The notes under the pieces: generated by a model
Told to the model about the DNA's origin: nothing
The model's database searches: none
Seen by the model: only the letters and a program-made list of their open reading frames with translations
NCBI GenBank assembly: GCA_001644455.1
Contig: LSTF01000031.1
Span: forward strand, 1 to 40,371
Reading direction: 5' to 3'
Source: Betaproteobacteria bacterium SCGC AG-212-J23
GTDB lineage: Bacteria > Pseudomonadota > Gammaproteobacteria > Burkholderiales > SG8-39
DNA: 40,371 bases
Made by a program: the position numbers and the translations under genes
Part shown: positions 17,035 to 24,606 of the stretch, one piece after another
How positions within the stretch are numbered: position 1 is the stretch's first letter
Layout of the letters: each line of letters begins with the position of its first letter

Positions 17035-18252
17035 TCAGATCGAGAGCGACCTGCCCTCGGCCGGCGCGTCGCAGTTCACGTCAGAGCCGAGCCGCTGCAG
17101 CGCCTCGCGCGTCTCGCGCAGCTTGGTGTCGATGGCGTCGTCGGTCTGGTCCGGGTCGTGGTGGAAGAGGTGCAGCCGCTTCACCTTGGCGCGCGCCGCG
17201 AGGTCGGCGACCTGGCTCACCGCCGAATGCCCCCAGTCGGCCTTGCTCGGATACTCGCTGTCGCGATAGGTCGTGTCGGTGATGAGGAGGTCTGTCTCTT
17301 TCACGAACGCGGTGAGCTGCTCGACATAGCGGGTGTTATGCCGCGAGCTGCCGGGCGGGTAGAGCTCGTTGTCGGTGATGTAGCAGATCGACCGTCCGCG
17401 GGCGCTCAGGCGGTAGCCAAGGCAGGTGCCGGGATGGCTGAGGAGCATGGTGTCGATGCGCAATGGACCGAATTCCAGGCGTTCCTCGCGCAGGTCGCGG
17501 CAGACCAGCCGCGCGCCGAACTCGCGTACCGTGACCGGGAAGTAGACGCTCTCCATCTGGGCGCTGATCGCGCTGGCGATCGTGAGGTCGCCCTGGTGCG
17601 GTCCGAACACGTCGATCTGGTTGCCGCGGATGTAGAGCGGCGCGAAGAAGGGAATGGTGTTGATGTGGTCCCAGTGCGTGTGCGAGATGAAGATCCGGGC
17701 CGAGAGTCGCTGCGCGCCGCGCTCCATGATCGCGTCGGAAAGGCGCTTGATGCCCGAGCCGCAGTCGAAGATGGTCAGCGGCTCGTCGCCGATCTCGACG
17801 CTGACGCACGGAGTATTGCCGCCATATCGCACGTAGGCCTCGCCGGGCGTGGGCAGCGTGCCGTGCACGCCCCAATAGGTCACCAGCATCTGGTTGGAGA
17901 CGATGCCGGCGATCGCTTCCAGCAGCGTGTCGCGCTGGATCGGCTTGGTCAGGTAGCCGTCGGCGCCGAGCTGCTTGGCGCGGCGGCGGTCGAAGTCGTA
18001 GCCCTTGGCTGACAGAACCACGATCTTGACGTCGGCAAGCTCGTGCCGCTCCCGGAGCTTGCGAATCAGCTCGAAGCCGTCCATCTCCGGCATCATCAGG
18101 TCGGTGATGACGCAGTCCGGTCGCGACAGCGGGATCTGCTTCAGCGCGGTCAGTGCAGAAGGAGCAGCCTCGACGCGATGCCCGGCCTCCTCGAGTAGGC
18201 GCGTGAGAATCGTCAAGACCTCGGGATCGTCGTCGACGATATAGAAGTTCAT
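17035..18252 (-). CDS. Response-regulator receiver domain fused to metallo-beta-lactamase-fold hydrolase
   Basis: 405 residues, two domains. Residues 1-118 are a complete CheY-like receiver: acidic pocket D7-D9, phospho-acceptor D51 in VITDLMMPEMDG, S81 in VVLSAKG and K103 in YLTKP. Residues 122-405 are a metallo-beta-lactamase fold with HTHWDH (191-196), a later HPGTC, ITDTTYRDSEY and HLFHHDPDQ, giving a full dinuclear metal site. The opening WGVHGTLPTPGEAYVRYGGNT resembles RNase Z/PhnP-like phosphodiesterases. This points to phosphorylation-controlled hydrolysis, perhaps of a cyclic nucleotide or phosphodiester. No histidine kinase is adjacent. The stop directly abuts that of the convergent flavodoxin-fold gene; the start is 11 bp from the divergent crotonase gene. 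Confidence 0.88.
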   Translation of the reverse strand: MNFYIVDDDPEVLTILTRLLEEAGHRVEAAPSALTALKQIPLSRPDCVITDLMMPEMDGFELIRKLRERHELADVKIVVLSAKGYDFDRRRAKQLGADGYLTKPIQRDTLLEAIAGIVSNQMLVTYWGVHGTLPTPGEAYVRYGGNTPCVSVEIGDEPLTIFDCGSGIKRLSDAIMERGAQRLSARIFISHTHWDHINTIPFFAPLYIRGNQIDVFGPHQGDLTIASAISAQMESVYFPVTVREFGARLVCRDLREERLEFGPLRIDTMLLSHPGTCLGYRLSARGRSICYITDNELYPPGSSRHNTRYVEQLTAFVKETDLLITDTTYRDSEYPSKADWGHSAVSQVADLAARAKVKRLHLFHHDPDQTDDAIDTKLRETREALQRLGSDVNCDAPAEGRSLSI

Positions 18253-18263
18253 AATTCCACGCC

Positions 18264-19409
18264 ATGGTAACAGCCGCCCAAGCCCTCGATGCCTACGACC
18301 GACTGACCGAGCGCCGCACCCGTTTCGTGCGGATCGACGAGCTCTGCGCGCGCGGCGCCGATCAGTTTCCCGACCTCTTTCCTTCGCGAAAGGAACTGGC
18401 AGCCGAAGCCGGCCGCGCGCAGCGCGACAAGCAGGGCGCCGAGCGCAGGCAGGGCGAGTTCCTTGCCGGCGTGCTCGCCGATCCCGCGGCCGGCGCGCAT
18501 CTCTGCCATGCGATGCTCCTGCCGCATCCGCGAAGCAGTGAATACAGGAAGGATTTCGAAAAAAGAGGCTTGCTGGAACTTCCCGGCGCGCGACTGGAGC
18601 GCCAGGGCAAGGCGGCGGTGCTGACCATGAGCAATCCGCGTTTCCTCAATGCCGAAGACGAGACCACGCTCGAAGCCATGGAGATCGCGGTCGACCTCGC
18701 GCTCCTCGATCCGAAAAGCGAGGTGTGCGTGCTGCGCGGCGGCACGGTCGAGCATCCGAAGTACGCCGGGCGGCGCCTGTTCGGCGCGGGCATTAACCTC
18801 ACGCACCTCTACCAGGGAAAGATCCGCTTCCTCTGGTACCTGATCCGCGATTTCGGCTTCGTCAACAAGTTCTATCGCGGCGTGGCCTTTCCCGACGCGT
18901 CGCCCGAAGTCAAGAGCATGGAGAAGCTCTGGATCGCCGCGGTGGAGGGCTTCGCCATCGGCGGCCACTGCCAGATCCTGCTGACCATGGACTACACCCT
19001 CGCCACGGAAGACGCCTACCTCACGCTGCCGGCGCGCAAGGAAGGCATCATCCCCGGCGCCGCCAACCTGCGCCTGCCGCGCTTCGTCGGCGATCGCATC
19101 ACGCGCCGCGCGATCCTCAACGAGCTGCGCATCGACTGCTCGGGTCCGGAAGGACGCATGATCTGCGACGAGCTGGTGCCGCCGCGGGAAATGGACGCCG
19201 CGATCGAACGCATCGTCGAGCGGCTGACCAGCTCAGGGGTGGTGAGCGCCGCCGGCAACCGGCGCGCCATCCGCGCCGGCGAGGAACCGCTCGACGCCTT
19301 CCGCCGCTACATGGCGGTGTATGTCCGCGAGCAGGCCGACTGCCATCTCAGTCCCGCCCTCATCGCCAACCTGGAGCGCAACTGGAACGCCGCTAGCCGG
19401 CGCGCGTGA
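18264..19409 (+). CDS. DpgC-like crotonase-superfamily protein
   Basis: 381 residues: an N-terminal helical part (1-110) followed by a crotonase fold. Key segments are RRLFGAGINLTHLY, the oxyanion region KLWIAAVEGFAIGGHCQILL and the LPARKEGIIPGAANLRLPRF block. From memory, these resemble DpgC, the cofactor-free dioxygenase that oxidises 3,5-dihydroxyphenylacetyl-CoA in glycopeptide biosynthesis, more than ordinary enoyl-CoA hydratases. No peptide-antibiotic genes are nearby, so a role with an aryl-acyl-CoA in catabolism is more likely. The ATG at 18264 lacks a good ribosome-binding site and sits 11 bp from the divergent receiver-hydrolase gene. The 3' end overlaps the converging TIM-barrel gene by 17 bp. 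Confidence 0.75.
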   Translation: MVTAAQALDAYDRLTERRTRFVRIDELCARGADQFPDLFPSRKELAAEAGRAQRDKQGAERRQGEFLAGVLADPAAGAHLCHAMLLPHPRSSEYRKDFEKRGLLELPGARLERQGKAAVLTMSNPRFLNAEDETTLEAMEIAVDLALLDPKSEVCVLRGGTVEHPKYAGRRLFGAGINLTHLYQGKIRFLWYLIRDFGFVNKFYRGVAFPDASPEVKSMEKLWIAAVEGFAIGGHCQILLTMDYTLATEDAYLTLPARKEGIIPGAANLRLPRFVGDRITRRAILNELRIDCSGPEGRMICDELVPPREMDAAIERIVERLTSSGVVSAAGNRRAIRAGEEPLDAFRRYMAVYVREQADCHLSPALIANLERNWNAASRRA

Positions 19410-20172
19410 GGACGTCGAGGGTCGCGCGGTAGACGAGCTTTGCCTTCTCCAGCGGCGGCAGGGACCGCGCCATGGGAACCTCCAGAGAAAGCGGAAGGTC
19501 TCCGGAAACAGAAGCAAGAAGCCCTTGGAGGTCGAGACCGCCCTCGCCTGGCGGCAGCCGGTCGCCGCGCGCCTGGCGGATGAGCTCCGCCGTCTCGCTC
19601 GGGCGCTCGGCCGTCGCGTCGCAGAACTGCAGGTAGTTCTGGCGCAGGTCGCGCAGCTCGTCCAGGCGATTGTCGGCACGAAAAAAATGAATCGCGTCGA
19701 CCAGCACCGCGCCGTTTTTCCTGCCGGCGTCGTCGACGACGCGCTTCGCCTTCGCCACCGTGGAGATGTCGACCCACGGCATGGGTTCGAGGTTTGCGGC
19801 GAGTCGGTAACGGCCTGCGAGGTCGCAAAGGCGGCCGAAACTCTCGACCAGGCGAGCGTGCTCCGCGTCGGCGCCGTGCACGAGCAGCTGGCTCGCGCCG
19901 AGGCGCGCCGAGATCGCGATGTCCCGCTCGAAGTCGGCGATGCGGGTATCGCCCTCCAGGCGGAACACCTCCACGTCGAGCACGCGCACGCCGGTGTCGG
20001 CGAGGCGCGCGGCGATGGCAGCTTCGTCGATTGCATGCAGGTAGGGCTGGCCTGCCACCGGGCGCAAGCGCAGGCCGACGTGCGAATAGCCCGCCTGCGC
20101 GGCGACGCTGACCAGCTCGTGGTGCGGCAGCTCGAGGACGGTGAGCGCCGCGAGGCCGATTCCCCGCTTCAC
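19393..20172 (-). CDS. Sugar-phosphate isomerase/epimerase-like TIM-barrel protein (last gene of shikimate operon)
   Basis: 259 residues of the xylose-isomerase-like / AP-endonuclease-2 TIM-barrel family. Probable metal ligands lie in ANLEPMPWVDIS (Glu), LVDAIHFFRA (Asp and His), YLQFCDAT (Asp) and PLSLEVPM (Glu). The family includes 3-dehydroshikimate dehydratases (AsbF, QuiC) as well as sugar epimerases and myo-inosose dehydratases. The start is GTG at 20172, overlapping the aroD stop as GTGA. Position at the end of an operon with two dehydroquinases and a shikimate/quinate dehydrogenase suggests a substrate in the same pathway, but it is clearly different from the QuiC1-like protein at 27138. 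Specific reaction unknown. Confidence 0.82.
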   Translation of the reverse strand: MKRGIGLAALTVLELPHHELVSVAAQAGYSHVGLRLRPVAGQPYLHAIDEAAIAARLADTGVRVLDVEVFRLEGDTRIADFERDIAISARLGASQLLVHGADAEHARLVESFGRLCDLAGRYRLAANLEPMPWVDISTVAKAKRVVDDAGRKNGAVLVDAIHFFRADNRLDELRDLRQNYLQFCDATAERPSETAELIRQARGDRLPPGEGGLDLQGLLASVSGDLPLSLEVPMARSLPPLEKAKLVYRATLDVLTRAG

Positions 20173-20957
20173 GATCCGAGCGCCTTTCTCGCGGCCTCGA
20201 TCCCGGTGCGCAGCTCGGCGATCGGCAGCTGGCCGGGCGCGGAGGCGCCCGACGCCACGCCGAAGGTCAGCGCCGAGCCGAAGGCGAAGCCGATGACCCG
20301 GCTGAGTGCGCCGTGCGGGCCCATCGACACGGCGATGAGCGCCGGCTCGAGCTCGCGGGACGCCTGTTGCGTCGCGGCCAGGAGCGCCAATACGTCGCCC
20401 TGCGCCCGCGCCATCACGGAAACCTTCGCCACATCGGCCTCCATGGCCTGCGCGCGACGAAACTCCGCGGCGAGCGCGGGCAGCGGCGGCGTGGCGTCGA
20501 AGTTGTGGTACGAGCAGACGAGACCGACGCCGTGGCGGCGCGACGCGTCGCGCACGGCCTTGACCGACGCCGCGCCGTTGCTCATTTCGTAGTCCACCAG
20601 GTCGACGCAGCCTGACGCGCAGATCTCGTCGTAGAGCTCGAGCACTGCCGCCTCCGAAATCGGCACCGGCTCGCCGCCTTCGGCCGCCGAGCGGCGCGTG
20701 AAGAGCACCGGCATGCCCCCCAGCACCGCGCGCAACGCCGTTCCCGCCTCGACGACGGCTGCGGTGTTGCCGATCTCGCCGAAGAAATCGACCCGCCATT
20801 CGACGATGTCGCATTGCGCCGCGACCGCGGCCGCGGCTTCGGCAAGCAGTCCGTCCCGGCTCGCGGCGACCAGCGGCGCGCAGAGCAGCGGCAACCGTCC
20901 GCCAGCGGCCGGCGCGCCGCGGATCCTGATCGGCTTCACAGGCGCACCGGAGCTCAT
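20169..20957 (-). CDS. aroD: 3-Dehydroquinate dehydratase, type I
   Basis: 262-residue TIM-barrel class I dehydroquinase (3-dehydroquinate to 3-dehydroshikimate via a Schiff base). The catalytic set is intact: EWRVDFF (E53, R55, D57), VDYEM (E124), SYHNFDATPP (H151) and VAKVSVMARAQGDVL (Schiff-base lysine K178). The C-terminal FGSALTFGVA loop and SAPGQLP segment close the site. ATG at 20957 overlaps the stop of the dehydrogenase gene (ATGA). It sits in the same operon as a type II dehydroquinase, which is redundant for biosynthesis and more typical of quinate catabolism. The N-terminal 17 residues are a variable lead. Confidence 0.9.
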   Translation of the reverse strand: MSSGAPVKPIRIRGAPAAGGRLPLLCAPLVAASRDGLLAEAAAAVAAQCDIVEWRVDFFGEIGNTAAVVEAGTALRAVLGGMPVLFTRRSAAEGGEPVPISEAAVLELYDEICASGCVDLVDYEMSNGAASVKAVRDASRRHGVGLVCSYHNFDATPPLPALAAEFRRAQAMEADVAKVSVMARAQGDVLALLAATQQASRELEPALIAVSMGPHGALSRVIGFAFGSALTFGVASGASAPGQLPIAELRTGIEAARKALGS

Positions 20958-21790
20958 CCGAGGCTGCGAAAGTGGGCGTCCATGCGCGCCGGGTCCGCAT
21001 TGCGTCCGGTGAAAAGACGAAACGCGCCGAGGGCCTGGCCGACATTCATGTGGCCGCCATCCATGATTCGGCAGCCGGCGCGCTTCGCCGCCTTCAGCAA
21101 TTCCGTCTCGAGAGGGACGTAGACGATGTCGGAGACCCACAGCCCGCGGCGCAGCAATGACTGCGGCAGCGGCATGCCCAGGATCCCTGCCATGCCGGTC
21201 GGCGTCGCATGGATGAGGCCACTCGCGCCGCGAAGCGCCTGCGCGATGTCGATCGCAGCCGAGCAGCGCGCGCCGTGGATCGCATTCATGCGCCGGGCAA
21301 GATCGGCGGCGCGCTCGGCCTCGCGATCGACGACCACGAGCTCGCGCGCGCCGAGGCGCAGGACCGCGTCGGCGCACGCCGAGCCGGCGCCGCCGGCACC
21401 GAGCAGGGCGACGCGCGAGACATCCGCGTCCGGCAGCGCGCGGCGGAAACCCCAGGCCCAGCCCGGACCATCGGTGTTGTGTCCCGCCGATTTTCCGCCG
21501 GCGATGACGACCGTGTTGACCGCGCCGATGGCGCGCGCCTCTTCCGAGACGCCGAACAGCAGCGGCATGACCGCCTGCTTGCAGGGAAACGTGATGTTGA
21601 GGCCGGCGTAGCCCTGGCGCACAGCGTCGTCGAGCAAGCGCGGCAGCGCCTCGATGCCGACGCGCAGGACCTCGAGATCGATCAGCCGGTAGGTCAGGTC
21701 GAGGCCCTGTGCCCGCGCCTCCGCCTGGTGGAGCGCCGGCGAGCGCGAGCCCTGGATGCCCGCGCCGATGAGGCCGCAGAGAATACTCAC
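20954..21790 (-). CDS. Shikimate/quinate dehydrogenase, QsuD-like NAD-type AroE homologue
   Basis: 278 residues of the AroE superfamily. Substrate site: SRSPALH (15-21), LNITFPCKQAV with catalytic K71, and GHNTDGPG with D107. The Rossmann loop is GAGGAG (131-136). The second strand ends LVVVDREAER, with D155 where biosynthetic, NADP-dependent AroE has an NRT-type motif; an acid here favours NAD. Segments such as IGAVNTVVI, ETELLKAAKRAGC and AFRLFTGRNAD recall the Corynebacterium quinate/shikimate dehydrogenase QsuD. It should oxidise shikimate and/or quinate. The ATG at 21790 lies 9 bp after the aroQ-like stop and the gene overlaps aroD by 4 bp. Confidence 0.88.
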   Translation of the reverse strand: MSILCGLIGAGIQGSRSPALHQAEARAQGLDLTYRLIDLEVLRVGIEALPRLLDDAVRQGYAGLNITFPCKQAVMPLLFGVSEEARAIGAVNTVVIAGGKSAGHNTDGPGWAWGFRRALPDADVSRVALLGAGGAGSACADAVLRLGARELVVVDREAERAADLARRMNAIHGARCSAAIDIAQALRGASGLIHATPTGMAGILGMPLPQSLLRRGLWVSDIVYVPLETELLKAAKRAGCRIMDGGHMNVGQALGAFRLFTGRNADPARMDAHFRSLG

Positions 21791-21799
21791 GTCATGCGA

Positions 21800-22237
21800 C
21801 TACTTCGCCTGGAGCCGGCGCACCATGGCCTCGACCGCGGTGCGGTAGCCATCGACGCCAAGGCCCATCATCACGGCCGTCACGACCGCCGACATCAGCG
21901 AGTTGTGGTAGACCGCCTCGCGCTTGTGCACGTTGCTGATGTGCAGCTCGACGATCGGCCCGGGGAACATCTTCAGCGCATCCATGATCGCGACCGAGGT
22001 GAAGGTGAAGCCCGCGGGATTGATGACGATCGCCGCTCCCTTGTCGATCGCCTCATGGATCCAGTCGATAAGCTCGTGCTCTGCGTTCGACTGCCTGAAC
22101 TCGAGCGGCCACTTGCCCGCAGTTTTTCGACATAGCGCTTCGACCTGTGCGAGGGTCGTCTTGCCGTAGATCTCCGGCTCACGCTTGCCGAGCCGGTTCA
22201 GGTTGGGGCCGTTCAGGACGTAGATGGATTTCTTCAT
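21800..22237 (-). CDS. Divergent type II 3-dehydroquinate dehydratase (AroQ family)
   Basis: 145-residue flavodoxin-like type II dehydroquinase. Present: NGPNLNRLGKREPEIYG with N12, R19 and the catalytic Y24 on the lid loop, N73, the general acid H99 in ELHISN, and R106. Not canonical: the NPGAYTHTS-type loop reads NPAGFTFTS, so the substrate-contacting His (H81 in M. tuberculosis numbering) is F79, and the later Arg (R112) is Y110. The reacting groups are thus kept while two substrate contacts are changed. The ATG at 22237 overlaps the upstream stop (ATGA). It is probably a catabolic or neofunctionalised paralogue acting on dehydroquinate or a close analogue. Confidence 0.85.
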   Translation of the reverse strand: MKKSIYVLNGPNLNRLGKREPEIYGKTTLAQVEALCRKTAGKWPLEFRQSNAEHELIDWIHEAIDKGAAIVINPAGFTFTSVAIMDALKMFPGPIVELHISNVHKREAVYHNSLMSAVVTAVMMGLGVDGYRTAVEAMVRRLQAK

Positions 22238-22815
22238 GTTCTGGCCAGAGAGTAGGAAAGGCGATAGATGCCGCGCACAGCCTCGCCGGGCTGCCGCGCG
22301 GCTTGCTCGACCGCTCCCGCATCATAGCCGCCGACGAGCAAGACCCAGTCGGCCGTGGCGTCGCCGCCGCGGATGCGCTGTTCTACGGTCGCGGCCGGCA
22401 TCGGTTGCGCCTCCAGCAGATGCGCGCCAGTGACCCCCTTGGTGGAAGGCAGCTGCGGCAGATCCTTGCCGCGGGAGAAGCGCAGCGTCGCCATGATCCC
22501 CGGAAGGCCGTGGCCGTGGCTGGCGCGCACCAGGCAGAGGCTGCGCGCCATGTTGCGATGATGGGGCATCATTTTTCGCGACCAGGGCGTCGGATTGTTG
22601 AGGCGGTCGAGGTATGGCCCGGAAGTGATGACGGCGAGCTCCGTCGTCTCGTACAGAACGAAATACGACTCTGCCGAAACCCAGCGGGAGCCGCGCAGAA
22701 ATCCCGGAATGGAGAGGCGCTCGGGCATGTGCTCGACCGTGTGCCATTCCTCCCACTCGGTGCGCACCTCCGGAGCAACCTCCCACCACATGGCGATGGC
22801 GGCCTTGCCCAGCAC
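22234..22815 (-). CDS. Dimeric alpha/beta-barrel (EthD-like) protein in shikimate operon
   Basis: 193-residue protein without signal peptide. The N-terminal half, MWWEVAPEVRTEWEEWHTVEH then MPERLSIPGFLRGSRW, is a ferredoxin-like dimeric alpha/beta-barrel pattern seen in EthD/antibiotic-monooxygenase-type proteins attached to catabolic operons. The second half, with SLCLVRASHGHGLPGIMATL, may be a second such repeat. GTG at 22815 lies 1 bp after the dctM stop; a later ATG (22791) begins directly at the MWWE block and is an alternative start. No enzyme function can be assigned; small members of this fold act as isomerases, monooxygenases or chaperone-like partners. Confidence 0.7.
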   Translation of the reverse strand: MLGKAAIAMWWEVAPEVRTEWEEWHTVEHMPERLSIPGFLRGSRWVSAESYFVLYETTELAVITSGPYLDRLNNPTPWSRKMMPHHRNMARSLCLVRASHGHGLPGIMATLRFSRGKDLPQLPSTKGVTGAHLLEAQPMPAATVEQRIRGGDATADWVLLVGGYDAGAVEQAARQPGEAVRGIYRLSYSLART

Positions 22816-22816
22816 G

Positions 22817-24112
22817 TCAACCCTTGTAGCCGAAGAGCTTCGGCAGGAAGAGAACGATTTCCGGGATGAAGGTCATCAGCGCGAGCGCGCCGATCATCAC
22901 CCAGAGGAATGGCAGCACTTCCTTCACCAGCTCGGTGAGGCTCACTTCCCCGATCTTGACCATCATGAACAGCAGCAGGCCGTAGGGCGGCGTCACCAGG
23001 CCGATCATGATGTTGACGACCACCACCACGCCGAAATGGACCAGGTCGATTCCCAGTGCAGCCGCGGTGGGCAGCATCACCGGGACGATCACCAGCAGGA
23101 TGGTGGTGCCCTCCAGGAAGCAGCCGAGGATCAGCAGGATGATGTTGGCGAGGAGCAGGAACGTGAATGGCGAAAGCTCGTAGGCCTTGAGCACGGCCGC
23201 GACCGTCTTGGGAATGTTCTCGACGGTGACCACGTAGTTGAAGACCAGCGCGCCGGCGATCAGCATGCCGATCGAGATGGTGATGCGCGCACTCCCAAGG
23301 AGCGACTTGTAGATGTCGCCCCAGCGCACGCTTCGGTAGAGGATCGCCGAAGCCAGCAGCGAATAGGCCGCCGCGGCGGCGGCCGCCTCGGTGGGGGTCG
23401 TCACGCCGGAATAGAGCAGGCCGAAGAGGATCACCGGCATCATCAGCGCCGGGAAGGCCTCCCAGGTCACGCGCGGCAACTCGCGCAGCGGCACCTTGGC
23501 CTCCACCGGAAAGTTCCGGCGCCGGGCGGCCGCGGCGATCATGCCCATCTGCACGCCACCCAGAAGCAGTCCCGGGATAACGCCGCCGAGAAACAGGTAG
23601 GCGATCGAGGTATCCGAGATCAGCGCGTAGAGCACCATCGGGATGGACGGCGGGATGATGGGCCCGATGACCGATGACACCGCCGTCAGCGCGGCGGCGA
23701 AGGCCGGCGTGTACTTGCCGTCGCGCGTCATCAGCGATTGCATCACCTTGCCGGAGCTCGCCGCATCGGCGAGCGCGGAGCCCGACATGCCGGCGAAGAT
23801 GATGCTCTGCACGACGTTGACGTGGGCGAGGCCGCCGCGCCAGCGGCCGACGAGTGCGTTACAGAAGCGCAACAGCCGGTCCATGATGCTGCCGCTGTTC
23901 ATGAACTCCGCGGCCAGGATGAAGAGCGGGATCGCGAGCAGCAGGTAGCTCGAGTACATGCCGTTCAGGAGCTGCTCGGCGGCGGTGCCGAGGTCGATGC
24001 CCTTCGCGTAGAGGTACAGGATCGAGCCGGCGATCATCGCGTGGCCGATCGGCAGCCCGAGCAGGCTGAGCGCCACGATCGCCACGAGGCACAGCGCGAA
24101 CGCGGTCGTCAC
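22817..24112 (-). CDS. dctM: TRAP transporter large permease, DctM subunit
   Basis: 431 residues and about twelve membrane segments. Family motifs: LLGLPIGHAMIAGS at the start, LLAIPLFILAAEFMNSGSIMDRL, FAGMSGSALADAASSG, VIGPIIPPSIPMVLYA and LITPPYG-type GLVTPPYGLLLF near the end. DctM is the sodium-driven channel half of the TRAP transporter that passes substrate delivered by DctP. The GTG start at 24112 overlaps the dctQ stop (GTGA). In this operon the substrate is likely a cyclic hydroxy-acid such as quinate or shikimate, an inference from neighbouring enzymes. Confidence 0.94.
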   Translation of the reverse strand: MTTAFALCLVAIVALSLLGLPIGHAMIAGSILYLYAKGIDLGTAAEQLLNGMYSSYLLLAIPLFILAAEFMNSGSIMDRLLRFCNALVGRWRGGLAHVNVVQSIIFAGMSGSALADAASSGKVMQSLMTRDGKYTPAFAAALTAVSSVIGPIIPPSIPMVLYALISDTSIAYLFLGGVIPGLLLGGVQMGMIAAAARRRNFPVEAKVPLRELPRVTWEAFPALMMPVILFGLLYSGVTTPTEAAAAAAAYSLLASAILYRSVRWGDIYKSLLGSARITISIGMLIAGALVFNYVVTVENIPKTVAAVLKAYELSPFTFLLLANIILLILGCFLEGTTILLVIVPVMLPTAAALGIDLVHFGVVVVVNIMIGLVTPPYGLLLFMMVKIGEVSLTELVKEVLPFLWVMIGALALMTFIPEIVLFLPKLFGYKG

Positions 24113-24606
24113 AGCCCCGAGCTCACCTTGGTGACGTCGCCCGCCTCGGGATCCCGGCCGCGCAGCAACCGCGACAGCAGCCAGACGTAGCGCGCGATGA
24201 TCGCGGCCAGAAAAATCACGTAGATCGAGTACATCCAGTCCATGCGGATCTTCAGGTACGACGCCTTCTCGACCTTCATGAAGCTCACGTAGTCGAAAGA
24301 CGCCTTGAACGACATCCCGTAGAGGACGACGATCGCCAGCGCGGAGACGATGGCCATGCCGATGCGCTTGCGCGGGCCCACCGCGCTGTAGATGAGATCG
24401 AAACGGATCTCCTCCTTTTCGCCGAGCACGAAGGCCGAGCCGAAGAGCACCAGCCACAGCCAGGTCGCGACCGTGAGCTCGGAGGCCCAGCCCACCGGGA
24501 AGTTGAACACGTAACGGAAGACGATCTGGATGACGAAAGCGAGGAACATCGCCGCGAGCAGGCCCGCAGCGATGTTCTCCGCCCGGCGCTGTAACCAGCG
24601 CAACAT
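24109..24606 (-). CDS. dctQ: TRAP transporter small permease, DctQ subunit
   Basis: 165 residues with four membrane segments (about 13-31, 45-60, 84-100 and 127-145). The motif FVIQIVFRYVFNFPVGWASEL is followed by GSAFVLGEKEEIRFDLIY, the usual DctQ signature with the RYVF and E-x-H/R-I-R-F-D elements. It pairs with DctM to form the membrane complex. Start ATG at 24606 directly follows the dctP stop with no spacing, and it overlaps dctM by 4 bp. Confidence 0.93.
   Translation of the reverse strand: MLRWLQRRAENIAAGLLAAMFLAFVIQIVFRYVFNFPVGWASELTVATWLWLVLFGSAFVLGEKEEIRFDLIYSAVGPRKRIGMAIVSALAIVVLYGMSFKASFDYVSFMKVEKASYLKIRMDWMYSIYVIFLAAIIARYVWLLSRLLRGRDPEAGDVTKVSSGL

Noticed and set aside
20954-21790. 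Housekeeping aroE
   Set aside because: NAD-type Asp after the Rossmann loop, QsuD-like wording and catabolic operon context favour a catabolic dehydrogenase.
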